Assembly (NCBI RefSeq): GCF_020783655.1
Contig: NZ_JAJGQH010000013.1
Coordinates: 62,001-126,000, forward strand
Direction: 5' to 3'
Origin: Xanthomonas melonis
GTDB taxonomy: Bacteria > Pseudomonadota > Gammaproteobacteria > Xanthomonadales > Xanthomonadaceae
DNA length: 64,000 nucleotides
The stretch's first letter is position 1; each line of letters begins with the position of its first letter. The notes under the pieces are model-generated. The model was not told the DNA's origin. It saw nothing but the letters and a program-made list of their open reading frames with translations, and ran no database searches. Shown in pieces: positions 12,437 through 21,058 of this stretch. The position numbers were made by a program, and so were the translations under genes.

Positions 12437-12895
12437 CCGCCCAGTCTACCGATCCTGTCCAGTACGTCCGTCTGAGCCGGATCCGGCGCGTGAGCGCGCT
12501 GTAATCAGTTGCGAGGGCTTTCTGTGACCGAAGTGATAAATACGACGTAAACCTATGTGAGGACTGAGGAAACGGCTTTATCCACACTGCCTGTGGATAA
12601 AGCTGTGAATTAGTCGCGTGCTCCACGCCGTGAAGGCGGATTCACTTGCCTTCCCAACCCCTTGGACATTTTTTCGCCATCTGGGTAAATCCTATTTTGA
12701 TCAATAAGTTATGCGTGAAACACGAATGCAACAAAGAAAAATCAACAGTTGACAGACGGCGGCGTATCGGCATGTCTGCCGCTGTGCACAACGTGCAGCG
12801 ACAGCGGTCGCGAGCGGAACGATCGCCGTACGATCTGTCAAGCCGTCGCGGAGCCCATACGCGTCGGTATCATGCCGGCCGATGCTGGAGTTTCC
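12437..12895. other. Long divergent intergenic region upstream of priA
   Basis: This 459-bp gap separates priA (reverse) from the gene at 12896 (forward). It contains the inverted DnaA-box pair at 12575-12603, then a stretch around 12665-12750 clearly richer in A and T than the surroundings. TTGTGCACA (12783-12791 region, reverse strand) is a one-mismatch DnaA-box relative. I see no coding sequence. The promoters of both flanking genes must be here. Confidence 0.6.
12575..12603. promoter_or_regulatory. Perfect inverted pair of DnaA boxes
   Basis: TTATCCACA at 12578-12586 and its exact reverse complement TGTGGATAA at 12592-12600 lie 5 nt apart. The palindrome extends to GCTTTATCCACA / TGTGGATAAAGC, 12-bp arms. 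Each half is the consensus high-affinity DnaA box. It sits about 140-165 bp upstream of the priA start and about 300 bp upstream of the forward gene. Confidence 0.8.
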
Positions 12896-13921
12896 ATGAC
12901 CGTTGCCCCCGATCTCTCCGTGACCCCCGCCGCGCTGTCAGCCTTCCTGCGCGGTGTCGAACGCCGGGGGCTGGTGCTGGCGCAGCTGCAATGTGGCGAT
13001 GCGGAGGCGGCCGAACGGGCCCTGGCGGCGGCATTGCGCGCCTTCAGCAGCCAGGCGGCGGGGCGGCCCATGGCAGGATGGCCGATGCGCTTCTGGAGCC
13101 TGCTGGCCACTGCTCCGCCGCTGCGGCGCGAGCCCATGCCAGGGACCTGGTTGCCACCCTTCACCGCGCTGAGCCGGATGCAGAGCACCGACCGGTTGGC
13201 GCTGTTGTTGCGGATCGTGGCGGGGCTGGAGGAAGAGGTCGCCAGCGAGGTGCAGGGCGTCGCCCCGGCGACGTATCGCCAGTCGCTGGCCAGCGCCTGC
13301 CCGCGCGATGCGGCGGGAAATCCCGATCCACAGGCGTGGCGCGCGCTGGCCGAAGCGGCGCAGGCGGAATTGCGCGATCTGGGCGCCGCCCGGTTGTCGC
13401 GCTTGAGCCAGCTGCGCGACGCGGCACTGGCCGGGATGGCGTTGCAGCCGGCCGCGCCAGCGCAGCCGGCGCCCACCCCGGCGCGTCCGGCACGCGTGCG
13501 CAGTCGGCGACAATGGCACTGGCCGCAGCTTGGGCGCCGCGACGCCGGCATCGCCCTGGGCGTGCTGGCGATGGCGCTGCTGCTGACGACGCTGGGCTGG
13601 TGGTGGACCCATCGTCGCCCTGCGCTGCCCCCGGAGCCGGTGTCGCAGGCGCCTGCCGGCGTGCTGCACGTGACCGACGCCGCGCCGGTGCTGGTGGAGG
13701 AACTGCCGGCGGCCGACCTGCCTGATCCGGTCGCCGCGCCCGCAATGGACGTGCGCGATCAGGCCATGCTGGCCGACCCGGATCTGGAACTGGCGCGCGC
13801 GGCCGACTTCTACGCCTGGTATGCGGCCGGGCATCCGGTCCCGGCGGACGAATCCGGTGCGCACGCCAGCGCCGCCGAGCAGCCGTCGGCCCCGTTGGAG
13901 ACGATCGATGACGAGAACTGA
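12896..13921 (+). CDS. Membrane protein with degenerate sigma-factor-like N-terminus and DUF3619-like C-terminus
   Basis: A 341-residue protein. Residues ~1-180 are helical; the segment around 83-125 (LSRMQSTDRLALLLRIVAGLEEEVASEVQGVAPATYRQSLASA) reads like ECF sigma region 4, with the DR..LLLR...G....E.A...G....T.R..L spacing but lacking strong conservation. A Pro/Ala linker and basic stretch lead to one transmembrane helix (~residues 220-240, IALGVLAMALLLTTLGWWW). A C-terminal ~100-residue extracytoplasmic part ends DPDLELARAADFYAWYA, faintly like DUF3619 proteins. The start is the ATG with GGAG five bases upstream. Its stop overlaps the DUF3106 start by 14 nt. The role is unknown; an anti-sigma or membrane-tethered regulator is one reading. 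Confidence 0.75.
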   Translation: MTVAPDLSVTPAALSAFLRGVERRGLVLAQLQCGDAEAAERALAAALRAFSSQAAGRPMAGWPMRFWSLLATAPPLRREPMPGTWLPPFTALSRMQSTDRLALLLRIVAGLEEEVASEVQGVAPATYRQSLASACPRDAAGNPDPQAWRALAEAAQAELRDLGAARLSRLSQLRDAALAGMALQPAAPAQPAPTPARPARVRSRRQWHWPQLGRRDAGIALGVLAMALLLTTLGWWWTHRRPALPPEPVSQAPAGVLHVTDAAPVLVEELPAADLPDPVAAPAMDVRDQAMLADPDLELARAADFYAWYAAGHPVPADESGAHASAAEQPSAPLETIDDEN

Positions 13922-14495
13922 GTGGGTTGGGCTGTTGCTGTGTGCCGCGATCGGCACTGCCGGCGCGCAGGCTCTGCCGGCCGCGCTGGACGAAGGCGGC
14001 ACCTCGGTCGCAGCCGTCGCGGCCATACCGGCAACCCCCAGCGCGGCGCAGCAACGCGCGCGCTGGGCTGCCTTCACGCCCGCCCAGCAGGCCGATCTGC
14101 GCGCCCGTTATGCCGCGTGGAAGGATCTGACCGCGACCGACCGGGTGGTGCTGCGGCAGGCGCGCGAACGTCTGCACGGCCTGCCCGAGGATCAGCAGCG
14201 CGCATTGCGCACCCAGTTCACCGCCATGGACCGCCTGCATCGCGACGGTTGGCGGCTCGGTTCGCAGCTGGGGGCGTTTTATGCGCAGCTGCAGCCGCTG
14301 GTGGGCTATGTGCCGGCCGACGAGCGCGAGCGCCTGCTGGCGCTGCTGCGTAGCCTGGATGCCGCGCAACTGGCGCAGCTGGCGGTGCTGGCGCAGCGCA
14401 CCCCGCCGCCGCAGCGCGATGGCCTGCGACAGGCCCTGCTGGCGCAGACGCCGGCCACGCGCAGCGCCTGGCTGAAGCGCCAGCTGGCGCGCTGA
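13908..14495 (+). CDS. DUF3106-family exported protein
   Basis: A 195-residue protein with an N-terminal signal sequence (WVGLLLCAAIGTAGAQA, cleavage probably after the AQA). The mature region is Arg-, Ala- and Gln-rich and helical, with the repeated WAAFTPAQQADLRARYAAWKDL / ..R..LRQARERLHGLPEDQQRAL pattern that defines DUF3106. In other proteobacteria DUF3106 genes stand in operons with an ECF sigma gene and a DUF3619 membrane protein. The preceding overlapping gene here looks like a fusion of those two. It probably acts in the periplasm; function unknown. The opposite-strand DUF3667 gene converges on it. Confidence 0.8.
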   Translation: MTRTEWVGLLLCAAIGTAGAQALPAALDEGGTSVAAVAAIPATPSAAQQRARWAAFTPAQQADLRARYAAWKDLTATDRVVLRQARERLHGLPEDQQRALRTQFTAMDRLHRDGWRLGSQLGAFYAQLQPLVGYVPADERERLLALLRSLDAAQLAQLAVLAQRTPPPQRDGLRQALLAQTPATRSAWLKRQLAR

Positions 14496-14677
14496 TCGGC
14501 TGGCGGCAGGCCGCCACCAAGCTCGGCGCATCGCGTCGCGGCGGTCCTGCAGCGCTCATCGCGCTGTGCCGTGCGCGGTGACTGCGGTGACTGGCAGCTG
14601 CAGCCGGTCGCCTTCGCCTTCCCGTCGCCGCACGCACGCACGCGCCGCGCAATGCAGCCGCGCCATGCCTGCCGCGA

Positions 14678-15841
14678 TCACAGACGCGCCAGGCTGGCCA
14701 CCACCAGCACCACGGCGGCTACTGCCACGATGGCGAAATACACCCCGCCCAGGCAGAGATACTTCAGCACGGTAAGCGGCCACGATTGCCCGTAGACGCG
14801 GCGTTGCATCCACAGCAGATACAGCGGCATCCACAGTGCAAGCGCGAACTGCAGCAGCCCGATGCTCCACGCCACCGGCGGGGCGATCTGCGCCAGCGCA
14901 TCGGCGAGCAGCGACAACAGCAGCATCGCCAGCAGGTTCAGGCACAGGAAGGCGTGACTGTAGAGCGCCACCACCAGGTGTTCCAGGTAGACGCGGCCGC
15001 TGCGCAGGTAGCACCCGCGCAGCAGCAGTGCGAACAGCGGCACCAGTACCAGCAGGGCCGATGGCACCGCGGCGAAGAACGCGGTGTAGAGCAGCTGCGG
15101 ATCACTGCGCAGGCGCGGCAGGTTGGTGCGGATGTGATCGAGCTGCACGTTGAGCCAGCGGTTGGCGAACGAGGGCAATGCCGCCAGGAGCAGCGGATTG
15201 CTCACCGGGTCCCACGGTCTGCCTGCTACCGAGAAGAAGGTGGCATCGTCGGGCGCGTCCACCGGTGGGGCGGCGCTGTCCACGCGTGCGCCTTGATGCA
15301 GTTGCGCCAGGCGCGTGTGTGCCTGGCGCTCGGCACGCGCGATGCCGGCATCCACGCCATCGCGCGCCGGTCCTGCCGGCATCACCTTGCGGGTCTGCGT
15401 GAGCGCCGCGACCACCTGCGCGCGTACCGCTTCCACCTGCGCCGGGGTGCGCGCCTGCGCGAAGTCGGTGGGCACGGCAGTGCGCGCGGTATCTGCCGCC
15501 GCGACACCGGGGGCGTTGTCGGAGGCGTGCACCGCGATGCGCGCGATGAAGAAGGTCAACAGGCTGAGCACCAGGAACAGCCGCATCGGCGCGACGTAGC
15601 GCACGCGCTGGCCGGCCAGGAAGCGCGCGGCCACGCGGCCGGGCACCAGCAGATCGCGCAGGGTGCGGAAGATCCGGCCGTCCAGATGCCAAAGCGACTC
15701 GAACAGTTCTTCGATCGCATGCGCCAGGCTGCGTACCGGGTTATGTGCGCTCTGCCCGCAGGCATGACAGAAGGTGCCCTGCAACGGGGCAGAACAGTTT
15801 TCGCAAGCCGACGGGTGCGGTGCGTTCGGGTGCAGTGACAT
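14678..15841 (-). CDS. DUF3667-family zinc-ribbon membrane protein
   Basis: A 387-residue protein. The N-terminus is a zinc ribbon with CENC and CHAC pairs (residues ~13-27). It is followed by the family's conserved EELFESLWHLDGRIFRTLRDLL segment and the LRDLLVPGRVAARFLAGQR motif, a first TM near residue 90 (LFLVLSLLTFFIARIAV), a ~150-residue extracytoplasmic Ala-rich loop, and four more TM helices between ~240 and 385. DUF3667 members are uncharacterised. The ATG at 15841 places the zinc ribbon right at the N-terminus as in other members. It is divergent from the MATE gene and convergent with the DUF3106 gene. Confidence 0.82.
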   Translation of the reverse strand: MSLHPNAPHPSACENCSAPLQGTFCHACGQSAHNPVRSLAHAIEELFESLWHLDGRIFRTLRDLLVPGRVAARFLAGQRVRYVAPMRLFLVLSLLTFFIARIAVHASDNAPGVAAADTARTAVPTDFAQARTPAQVEAVRAQVVAALTQTRKVMPAGPARDGVDAGIARAERQAHTRLAQLHQGARVDSAAPPVDAPDDATFFSVAGRPWDPVSNPLLLAALPSFANRWLNVQLDHIRTNLPRLRSDPQLLYTAFFAAVPSALLVLVPLFALLLRGCYLRSGRVYLEHLVVALYSHAFLCLNLLAMLLLSLLADALAQIAPPVAWSIGLLQFALALWMPLYLLWMQRRVYGQSWPLTVLKYLCLGGVYFAIVAVAAVVLVVASLARL

Positions 15842-16109
15842 CGATCGGATCCGGTTGGCGGTGATGGGGAACGCACGCCGGCACGGCATCCCGAAGGATC
15901 CCGCCGGCGGACGGTACAGCGGTAGGACCCAGCGGCGGCATGGCACCGACCGCTGCTTGCGCTCGTCCCGCACACGCACGGCCCTGCGCCGTTTCCACCC
16001 GGGCGCACGGCAGGTCGCAATCGGAAAGTCCGCGTAAGATAGCGGCCCCGTGCGACCCGGTGCCAGCGCCTCCCGGCACGGCCGTAGTCCGCGCGGCGAT
16101 CGGTTGCCC

Positions 16110-17486
16110 ATGTCTATCCCCCCCGCGTCTGCCTCCGCGACGCCACGCTTCGGCTCGGAAGTGCGTACCACCGGCCTGCTGGCCTTGCCCTTGGTGCTCG
16201 GCCACGTCTCCACCGGCTTGATCGGTTTCGTCGACAACGTCATCGCCGGCCATCACGGCACCGCCACGCTGGCGGCGGTCACCATCGGCACCTCGCTGCT
16301 GTGGCTGCCGATGCTGGTGCCGATCGGCACGTTGATCTCGTTGACGGCCTCGGTTTCGCAACTGCTGGGCGCCGGGCGCGAACGCGAGATCGGGCCGTTG
16401 TTCCGCCAGGCCTTGTGGCTGTCGCTGGCGCTCAGCGCGCTGATGTTCGCGTTCCTGAGCGTGGTGCCGCCATGGCTGCCCACCTTCGGCATCGCGGCCG
16501 ACATCGTGCCCGGCGCGACCGACTTCCTGCACGCCGTGCGCTGGGGCGTGCCGGCACTGACGTTCTACTTCTGCATGCGGTATCTGTGCGAAGGCATGCA
16601 CTGGACGCTGCCGACCATGCTGCTGGGGTTTGGCGGGCTGCTGGTGCTGGCGCCGCTGGGATATGCGCTCACCTACGGCAGGTTCGGCTTCGCCGAGCAC
16701 GGTGCCGAAGGGCTGGGCATGGCGTCGGCGATCACCATGTGGGTGCAGGCCAGCGTGTTCGCGCTGTATCTGTGGCGCGCGCGGCGGTTCGCGCATCTGG
16801 CCGTGTTCGCGCATCTGGAAGGGCCGCGCTGGCGGGCGATCGGCGATCTGCTGCGCACCGGCCTGCCGATCGGCATCACCGTGCTGATGGAAGGCGGCCT
16901 GTTCATCGTCACCGCGTTGCTGATCGGCCGCTTGGGTGCGACCCAGGCGGCGGCGCACCAGATCGCCATCAACGTGGCGCAGCTGTGCTTCATGATCCCG
17001 ATGGGCGTGGCCGAGGCCACCACCGTGCGCGTCGGCCACGCGGTCGGCCGCGGCGATCCGCTGGGCGTGCGGCGCGCCACCTGGGCCGGTTACGCGATCG
17101 TGCTGGGAACGCAGGCGCTGTCGGCCGCGACGCTGTTGTTCGGGCACGACGCCATCGTGGGCGTGTACACCGACGATGTGGCGGTGGCCGGGCTGGCCTC
17201 GGCGCTGTTGCTGTTCGCGGCCACCTTCCAGTTTCCCGATGGCATCCAGGTGCTGTCGGCCGGTGCGCTGCGTGGGCTCAAGGACACCCGCGTGCCGATG
17301 TTCCTGGCCATGATTTCGTATTGGGGCGTGGGCATGCCGGTCGGTGCCGGGCTCGGCCTGGGCCTGGGCTGGGGGCCGCGCGGCATGTGGATCGGACTGA
17401 TCCTGGGGCTGACCGTGGCATCGATCCTGATGGGCCTGCGGTTCCGGCACACCAGCCGACAGCTGACCGCCGGCCCGGCACCCTGA
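16110..17486 (+). CDS. MATE-family multidrug/toxin efflux transporter
   Basis: A 458-residue inner-membrane antiporter with about 12 transmembrane helices in two homologous halves, characteristic of the MATE (NorM-like) family. It exports cationic or aromatic compounds in exchange for sodium or protons. Recognisable pieces are the first helix LALPLVLGHVSTGLIGFVDNVIAGHHG, the LLWLPMLVPIGTLISLTASVSQLLGAG loop, the AAAHQIAINVAQLCFMIPMGVAEATTVRVGHAVG segment at the start of the second half and the GIQVLSAGALRGLKDTRVPM motif. No regulator lies nearby, so substrate cannot be inferred. About 85 bp separate it from sppA. Confidence 0.92.
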   Translation: MSIPPASASATPRFGSEVRTTGLLALPLVLGHVSTGLIGFVDNVIAGHHGTATLAAVTIGTSLLWLPMLVPIGTLISLTASVSQLLGAGREREIGPLFRQALWLSLALSALMFAFLSVVPPWLPTFGIAADIVPGATDFLHAVRWGVPALTFYFCMRYLCEGMHWTLPTMLLGFGGLLVLAPLGYALTYGRFGFAEHGAEGLGMASAITMWVQASVFALYLWRARRFAHLAVFAHLEGPRWRAIGDLLRTGLPIGITVLMEGGLFIVTALLIGRLGATQAAAHQIAINVAQLCFMIPMGVAEATTVRVGHAVGRGDPLGVRRATWAGYAIVLGTQALSAATLLFGHDAIVGVYTDDVAVAGLASALLLFAATFQFPDGIQVLSAGALRGLKDTRVPMFLAMISYWGVGMPVGAGLGLGLGWGPRGMWIGLILGLTVASILMGLRFRHTSRQLTAGPAP

Positions 17487-17570
17487 CTTCCAGCGCATGC
17501 CGCGCGTGCCGCGCAGCCGGTATGCTGGGCTCCACTCACGATCCGCAACGTCTTTTCGACGGAGTTTTCC

Positions 17571-19472
17571 ATGAATCACCCCGTGCGTCGCAATCCCATC
17601 GCCAGCTTCTTCGTCGGCCTGTGGGATGTGATGAACTTCACCCGGCGCCTGATCTTCAACCTGGTGTTCTTCGGTTTCCTGTTCCTGTTGCTGCTGCTGT
17701 TCGTGGTGGCGATCGCGCGCGGCGACGGGACCAAGCCGCTGGCCGAGCGCACCACGCTGGTCATCAATCCCGAGGGCACCCTGGTCGAGCAGTTCAGCGC
17801 CGATCCGGTGAGTCGCTCGCTGGCCAAGGCGGTGGGCGACAAGAGCGCCGAAGAGGTGCAGCTACGCGACCTGGTGCGGGTGATCGAGGCAGCCGGCAAG
17901 GATCGCAAGATCGAGCGGGTGCTGTTGAACCTGGACAAGCTGCAGCCGGCCGGGTTCGCCTCGCAGCGCGAAGTCGCCTCTGCATTGCAGAAGCTGCGCG
18001 CCTCCGGCAAGCAGATCGTGGCCTTCAGCGAGAGCATGAGCCAGGGCCAGTACCTGCTGGCTGCGCAGGCCAACGAGGTGTACCTGGATCCGATGGGCAG
18101 CGTGCTGCTGGAAGGGCTCGGCCGCTACCGCCAGTACTTCCGCGAAGGCCTGCAGGACAAGCTCGGCGTGGACGTGCACCTGTTCCGCGTGGGCGAATAC
18201 AAGTCCGCGGCAGAACCCTACATCCTCGATGCGGCCTCGGCCGATGCCAAGGAGGCGGACCTGTTCTGGATGAACGATGTGTGGCAGCGCTATCTGGCCG
18301 ATGTGGGCAGCGCGCGCAAGCTCACGCCTGCGCAGCTGAGCGCCGGTATCGATACGCTGCCCGAAGGCGTGGTGGCGGCCGGCGGCGACCTGGCCCGGTT
18401 CGCGCTGCAGCAGAAGCTGGTCGACGGACTCAAGACGCGCAGCGAGGTCGATGCCTTGCTGACCAAGCGCGGAGTGGCCGATAACGATGCCGACAGCGGC
18501 TTCCGCAATATCGGCTTCGACGATTATCTGGGCCTGCTGCAGGCCCAGCGCTCGCCGATGGACAGCCGCCCGCAGGTGGCCGTGGTGGTGGCGTCCGGTG
18601 AAATCAGCGGCGGCGAACAGCCGGCTGGCCGCATCGGTGGCGAGTCCACCGCTGCACTGCTGCGTCAGGCGCACGACGACGACCAGGTCAAGGCGGTGGT
18701 GCTGCGGGTGGATTCGCCGGGCGGCGAAGTGTTCGCCTCCGAACAGATCCGCCGCGAAGTGGTCGCGCTCAAGCAGGCCGGCAAGCCGGTGGTGGTGTCG
18801 ATGGGCGATCTGGCTGCCTCTGGCGGCTACTGGATCAGCATGAATGCCGATCGCATCTACGCCGATCCGTCGACCATCAGTGGGTCGATCGGCATCTTCG
18901 GCATGGTGCCGAACCTGACCCGCGCGCTGGACAAGATCGGCGTGCACACCGACGGCGTGGGTACCACCCGTTTCGCCGGCGCGTTCGACATCTCGCGTCC
19001 GCTGGACCCGGCCGCCGGTCAGGTGATCCAGGCGGTGATCAACAAGGGCTATGCCGATTTCACCGGCAAGGTGGCGCAGGCGCGGCAGCAGTCGGTGGAG
19101 GCGATCGACAAGGTTGCGCGCGGTCGCGTGTGGAGCGGTGCGCAGGCCAGGCAGCATGGCCTGGTGGATGCATTCGGTGGCATGCAGGAGGCGGTGGCCG
19201 ATGCGGCCGACCGCGCCAAGTTGGGCAAGGGCAAGTTCCGGGTGCGCTACGTGGAAAAGCCGGCCACCCCATTCTCGCAGTTCATGAGTGGATTCGCCGG
19301 CAGCCGCATGGGCGCGTGGATGCTGGGCGATTCGGGCATGGCGCGCGCACTGCTGGCGCGCTCGCTGCCGGAAGTGGACACCCAGTTGCGCTTCGTCGAA
19401 GACGCGGTCCACGACAGCAAGGCCGGCGGCACGCCGGTGAAGGCGCTGGCGTACTGCTTCTGCGGGTTCTGA
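17571..19472 (+). CDS. sppA: Signal peptide peptidase SppA, 67K (long) type
   Basis: A 633-residue serine/lysine protease anchored in the inner membrane, which digests cleaved signal peptides in the periplasmic space. One transmembrane helix lies near residues 28-50 (LIFNLVFFGFLFLLLLLFVV). Two tandem peptidase-S49 domains follow. The N-terminal one supplies the catalytic Lys in FRVGEYKSAAEPY (~residue 208). The C-terminal one supplies the nucleophile Ser in GDLAASGGYWIS (~residue 422), followed by the SGSIGIFG loop. The domain order and length match E. coli SppA. A stem-loop terminator follows. Confidence 0.95.
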   Translation: MNHPVRRNPIASFFVGLWDVMNFTRRLIFNLVFFGFLFLLLLLFVVAIARGDGTKPLAERTTLVINPEGTLVEQFSADPVSRSLAKAVGDKSAEEVQLRDLVRVIEAAGKDRKIERVLLNLDKLQPAGFASQREVASALQKLRASGKQIVAFSESMSQGQYLLAAQANEVYLDPMGSVLLEGLGRYRQYFREGLQDKLGVDVHLFRVGEYKSAAEPYILDAASADAKEADLFWMNDVWQRYLADVGSARKLTPAQLSAGIDTLPEGVVAAGGDLARFALQQKLVDGLKTRSEVDALLTKRGVADNDADSGFRNIGFDDYLGLLQAQRSPMDSRPQVAVVVASGEISGGEQPAGRIGGESTAALLRQAHDDDQVKAVVLRVDSPGGEVFASEQIRREVVALKQAGKPVVVSMGDLAASGGYWISMNADRIYADPSTISGSIGIFGMVPNLTRALDKIGVHTDGVGTTRFAGAFDISRPLDPAAGQVIQAVINKGYADFTGKVAQARQQSVEAIDKVARGRVWSGAQARQHGLVDAFGGMQEAVADAADRAKLGKGKFRVRYVEKPATPFSQFMSGFAGSRMGAWMLGDSGMARALLARSLPEVDTQLRFVEDAVHDSKAGGTPVKALAYCFCGF

Positions 19473-19500
19473 CCCGGCAGAAGCCGGAATGGGCTGCGAC

Positions 19501-19531
19501 GACGACGCCGGCGCCATGCCGGCGTTGTCGT
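19501..19531 (+). terminator. sppA terminator-like hairpin
   Basis: ACGCCGGC and GCCGGCGT pair around a 5-nt loop, with further pairing of the flanking CGACG/TGTCG, followed by TTCTC. It starts about 30 nt after the sppA stop. The T-tract is weak. The remaining ~170 bp up to the lipoprotein gene show nothing recognisable. Confidence 0.55.
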
Positions 19532-19700
19532 TCTCGGGGGCTGCAAGGGGGGCGTTACACGCGGCCGCCAGCTACGCAACGCCGACGCGGGCGTCCTCGG
19601 CCGGGAATCGTCACTGGCTGCACGCGTAGCCGGGTGCGCGCGCGACACACGCTGGGTGCTTTGCGAGCTGCTGGGACCGCTACGTCGAAGACGCTTGGTG

Positions 19701-19922
19701 CTACTGCGTGGCGGCGTCGATGGCGTTGCGCTGCGCGTCGGCTGCCTGGTCGCTGGCGGCCTGCACGGCGCGCGCCTTGTCCAGCGGCTGCTGGATGTGG
19801 TCACGCAAGGCCGTGGCCTGCGGATCGGGCTTCTGATCGGTTGGCGCGGGCTGCGGGCGCTGGCACCCAGCGAGCAGCAAGGCAGCGATCGCAGCAAGCA
19901 TCCAGGGCAGTTTCATCGTCAT
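19701..19922 (-). CDS. Small hypothetical lipoprotein
   Basis: A 73-residue protein with a lipoprotein signal: short basic start, hydrophobic helix LPWMLAAIAALLLAGC and lipobox LLAGC with the acceptor Cys at about residue 20. The mature part is short, Gln/Ala/Asp-rich and probably helical (ALRDHIQQPLDKARAVQAASDQAADAQRNAID). A second in-frame Met two codons in is an alternative start. Function unknown. It stands alone between sppA and an SDR gene, divergent from the latter. Confidence 0.75.
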   Translation of the reverse strand: MTMKLPWMLAAIAALLLAGCQRPQPAPTDQKPDPQATALRDHIQQPLDKARAVQAASDQAADAQRNAIDAATQ

Positions 19923-20019
19923 GATCTCGCTCGGTGTGGCGGTATCCTAACGCCGCTGCTGCAGCGCTGCGTCAATGCGTGGTGCCGGCCGATTTCCGTG
20001 TCTTGAGAGGATCACCTAC

Positions 20020-20796
20020 GTGACGACGCACCGCTGGCGGCTGGATGGACAGACCGCGCTCATCACCGGTGCCAGTGCCGGTATCGGCCTGGCCATCGCG
20101 CGCGAACTGCTCGGCTTCGGCGCGGATCTGTTGATGGTGGCACGCGACGCCGATGCATTGACCCAGGCGCGCGACGAGCTGGCCGACGAGTTTCCCGAGC
20201 GCGAGTTGCACGGTCTGGCGGCCGATGTCTCCGACGACGAGGAACGCCGCGCGATCCTGGACTGGGTGGAAGATCACGCCGACGGCCTGCATCTGCTGAT
20301 CAACAATGCCGGTGGCAACATCACCCGCGCCGCCATCGACTACACCGAGGACGAGTGGCGCGGCATCTTCGAAACCAATGTGTTCTCCGCCTTCGAACTC
20401 TCACGCTATGCGCATCCGTTGCTGGCGCAACACGCGGCCTCGGCGATCGTCAATGTCGGCAGCGTCTCGGGCGTGACGCACGTGCGCAGCGGTACGCCCT
20501 ACGGCATGACCAAGGCCGCGCTGCAGCAGATGACGCGCAACCTGGCGGTGGAATGGGCGCAGGACGGCATCCGGGTCAATGCGGTGGCGCCGTGGTACAT
20601 CCGTACGCGGCGCACCTCCGTGCCGTTGTCGGATCCGGAGTACTACGAGCAGGTGATCGAGCGCACGCCGATGCGCCGGATCGGCGAACCCGAAGAAGTC
20701 GCCGCCGCGGTCGGTTTCCTGTGTCTGCCCGCGGCCAGCTACATCACCGGCGAATGCATCGCGGTGGATGGCGGATTCCTGCGGTACGGGTTTTAG
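20020..20796 (+). CDS. Short-chain dehydrogenase/reductase (tropinone reductase-like)
   Basis: A 258-residue NAD(P)-dependent oxidoreductase of the classical SDR family. The cofactor motif TGASAGIG is at residues ~16-23, the structural NNAGG follows, the catalytic Ser is in VNVGSVSG, and the YGMTK gives the YxxxK pair near residues 160-164. The C-terminus VDGGF is typical. The start is a GTG preceded by GAGAGG; this gives the normal N-terminal length. The overall pattern (DGQTALITG..., [10 protein letters not shown]) resembles plant tropinone-reductase-like SDRs, but the substrate is not known. It stands alone. Confidence 0.9.
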   Translation: MTTHRWRLDGQTALITGASAGIGLAIARELLGFGADLLMVARDADALTQARDELADEFPERELHGLAADVSDDEERRAILDWVEDHADGLHLLINNAGGNITRAAIDYTEDEWRGIFETNVFSAFELSRYAHPLLAQHAASAIVNVGSVSGVTHVRSGTPYGMTKAALQQMTRNLAVEWAQDGIRVNAVAPWYIRTRRTSVPLSDPEYYEQVIERTPMRRIGEPEEVAAAVGFLCLPAASYITGECIAVDGGFLRYGF

Positions 20797-20933
20797 CCTC
20801 ATCGGCACACGACTGCGGCCGCTGTCAGGCGGCTGCGGCCGATGTTGCAACGGTGTGTAAACGAAAAGACGCTTCAACACAGAAGGGCGCTTGATCCGCA
20901 ACGCGCGCAACCGGAGGATCCCCGGGTCGGCGC

Positions 20934-20968
20934 GGGATGCATCCCTTCCCCCGCATCGCGGGGGAAGG
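20934..20968. repeat. Intergenic palindromic (REP-like) element
   Basis: A palindrome GGGATGCATCCC is fused to a perfect 11-bp stem-loop, CCTTCCCCCGC / GCGGGGGAAGG with a 3-nt loop, followed by the tail GTGCCCGAAGGGCGG. It lies in the gap after the SDR gene and before the converging DUF4124 gene. From memory, this sequence type recurs in xanthomonad intergenic regions. It may act as a bidirectional terminator here. Confidence 0.65.
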
Positions 20969-21058
20969 TGCCCGAAGGGCGGATGGGGGTATCGGTGACG
21001 CGCAGGCATGACGCACTTGCTATCGATCGCCTTCCTGCACGCAGCCCTGCAGAGTCAG

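Noticed and set aside
12437..12895. DnaA boxes plus AT-rich stretch as a replication origin
   Set aside because: Only two boxes, no dnaA, dnaN or gidA nearby and no array of AT-rich 13-mers. Treated as regulatory or titration site.
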